This document shows positions 62,778 through 63,337 of a stretch of 63,337 bases of DNA, piece by piece (positions within the stretch are counted from its first letter, which is position 1; every line of letters starts with the position of its first letter). The notes under the pieces are model-generated. The model made no database searches. It was given only the letters and a program-made list of their open reading frames with translations, and was not told the DNA's origin. The position numbers were made by a program, and so were the translations under genes. Source of the stretch: Chloroflexota bacterium (GTDB taxonomy: Bacteria > Chloroflexota > Anaerolineae > J036 > Brachytrichaceae); the NCBI GenBank assembly GCA_021788625.1, contig JAJYKL010000012.1, positions 1-63,337 of the forward strand, given 5' to 3'.

Positions 62778-63197
62778 ATGCAAAAACAGATAACGGGCTC
62801 ATGGCAGGTCTGGGCTCTTTTTGCCGTAATTCTGGCGAATTTTGTCGCCCAAATCCCATATTTCCTGCACCTGTACTACACACCGCAGCACCCGTTTCCC
62901 GAACTCAAAAGCTCCATCCTGATGGGGTCTGTGCTGGTGGTGTTCCTGGTCGGTTTCGGTCTGCTGCAGAAGAGGGTCAAGGCGGGCTGGTATGTGCTGG
63001 TCTTCTATCTGACCGTGGAATTCCTTTTCTACCTGTGGAATATTATCGGGGGCGTGCTGCACGGATACGGCCTGTTCTTTCACCTGAGCGACCGCGACCC
63101 CATCCTGTGGGTCGTCAATGCCATCGGCTATGTGACTTTCTTTGCGGCGGGAGCTTTTTTGCTCCTGCTCATCACCCGACGGCGTGAGCTGATGTGA
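62778..63197 (+). CDS. Small four-helix membrane protein, unknown
   Basis: The 139-residue protein has about four membrane segments and a hydrophobic C-terminus ('[21 protein letters not shown]'). No family was recognised. It starts 1 bp after the HAD stop and is followed, 1 bp after its stop, by a GH43-like start, so the three are probably one transcript. Confidence 0.6.
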   Translation: MQKQITGSWQVWALFAVILANFVAQIPYFLHLYYTPQHPFPELKSSILMGSVLVVFLVGFGLLQKRVKAGWYVLVFYLTVEFLFYLWNIIGGVLHGYGLFFHLSDRDPILWVVNAIGYVTFFAAGAFLLLLITRRRELM

Positions 63198-63198
63198 C

Positions 63199-63337
63199 AT
63201 GACACTCCGTCCGTTGATCTATCAGAACCCTGTATGGGACGGCGAGTTCGCTGACCCGTTCGTATTGCATACTCAGGGTGCGTACTACGCCTACGGCACC
63301 AGCTCCTATGCCCGCATCCCTGCGGTGCGTACGCCCG
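63199..63337 (+). CDS. Glycoside hydrolase family 43-like protein, N-terminal fragment cut by window end
   Basis: The open frame starts with [27 protein letters not shown] and AYYAYGTSS, matching the GH43 beginning in which the Asp in 'FADPFV' is the catalytic base. Only 46 codons are visible; the rest lies beyond the window. Confidence 0.75.
   Translation, partial: MTLRPLIYQNPVWDGEFADPFVLHTQGAYYAYGTSSYARIPAVRTP

Overview
The window is a GC-rich bacterial chromosome segment, most likely from an uncultured Chloroflexota (Anaerolineae-like) organism. The evidence is the mix of family-5 peptide ABC importers, HisKA_3/NarL two-component pairs, a class-II UvrA, glgP with an N-terminal DUF3417-type region, Acr3, DUF302, rhodanese and PRC-barrel proteins, and many short palindromic repeats. 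The phylum is inferred from gene style only. No rRNA, tRNA, CRISPR array or intact insertion sequence was recognised.

Region 1 (403-8323, all minus strand) is a metal and thiol stress island headed by an ArsR-type repressor with extra cysteines. It encodes a lipoyl-domain GcvH-like protein, two DGC-domain (putative zinc-binding) proteins, OsmC, a CxxC mini-thioredoxin, the Acr3 arsenite pump, two TauE/SafE permeases, an FmdE-like protein and a NifX-like protein with a His-rich loop. Two near-identical operator-like palindromes (ATTC-N8-GAAT) lie upstream of arsR and upstream of the TauE/SafE-FmdE-NifX half. Two copies of a MITE-like element flank parts of the island.

Region 2 (8416-19438) holds a HisKA/OmpR pair, a membrane 4Fe-4S NapH-like protein with a small anchored partner, a secreted protein followed by a strong terminator, a P-type cation ATPase, an orphan KdpD-like kinase and a NarL-type pair.

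Region 3 (19665-26053) carries a ChaB-like protein, a tandem Usp protein, a HEAT-repeat protein, a peptide importer (binding lipoprotein and two permeases, no ATPase) and a second ChaB-like protein. Region 4 (26368-35125) is a second thiol/sulfur-flavoured cluster: two YgaP-like membrane proteins, Lgt, two rhodaneses, a two-CxxC oxidoreductase, DUF302, a DsbA-like protein, an SLC13 permease with two TrkA-C domains and an FmdB zinc ribbon.

Region 5 (35172-54063) contains an esterase, an ABC-2 exporter beside a decayed copy of itself, metG behind what looks like a ribosome-mediated attenuator, sialidase-like and ThuA genes, a C11 peptidase, several pseudogenes (aminoglycoside phosphotransferase-like, beta-helix surface protein, IS982-like transposase, phosphoketolase), UvrA2, a dehydrogenase/UroD-like pair and a HAD hydrolase. 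Region 6 (54157-63337) has glycogen phosphorylase, a regulator-hemA-radical SAM operon, a possible nuclease-fold protein, a PRC-barrel protein, a YjjG-like HAD phosphatase, a membrane protein and the start of a GH43-like gene cut by the window edge.

The strongest leads for new biology are the ArsR/GcvH/DGC cluster with its repeated operator and the metG leader, where a short Met-containing peptide precedes mutually exclusive hairpins.
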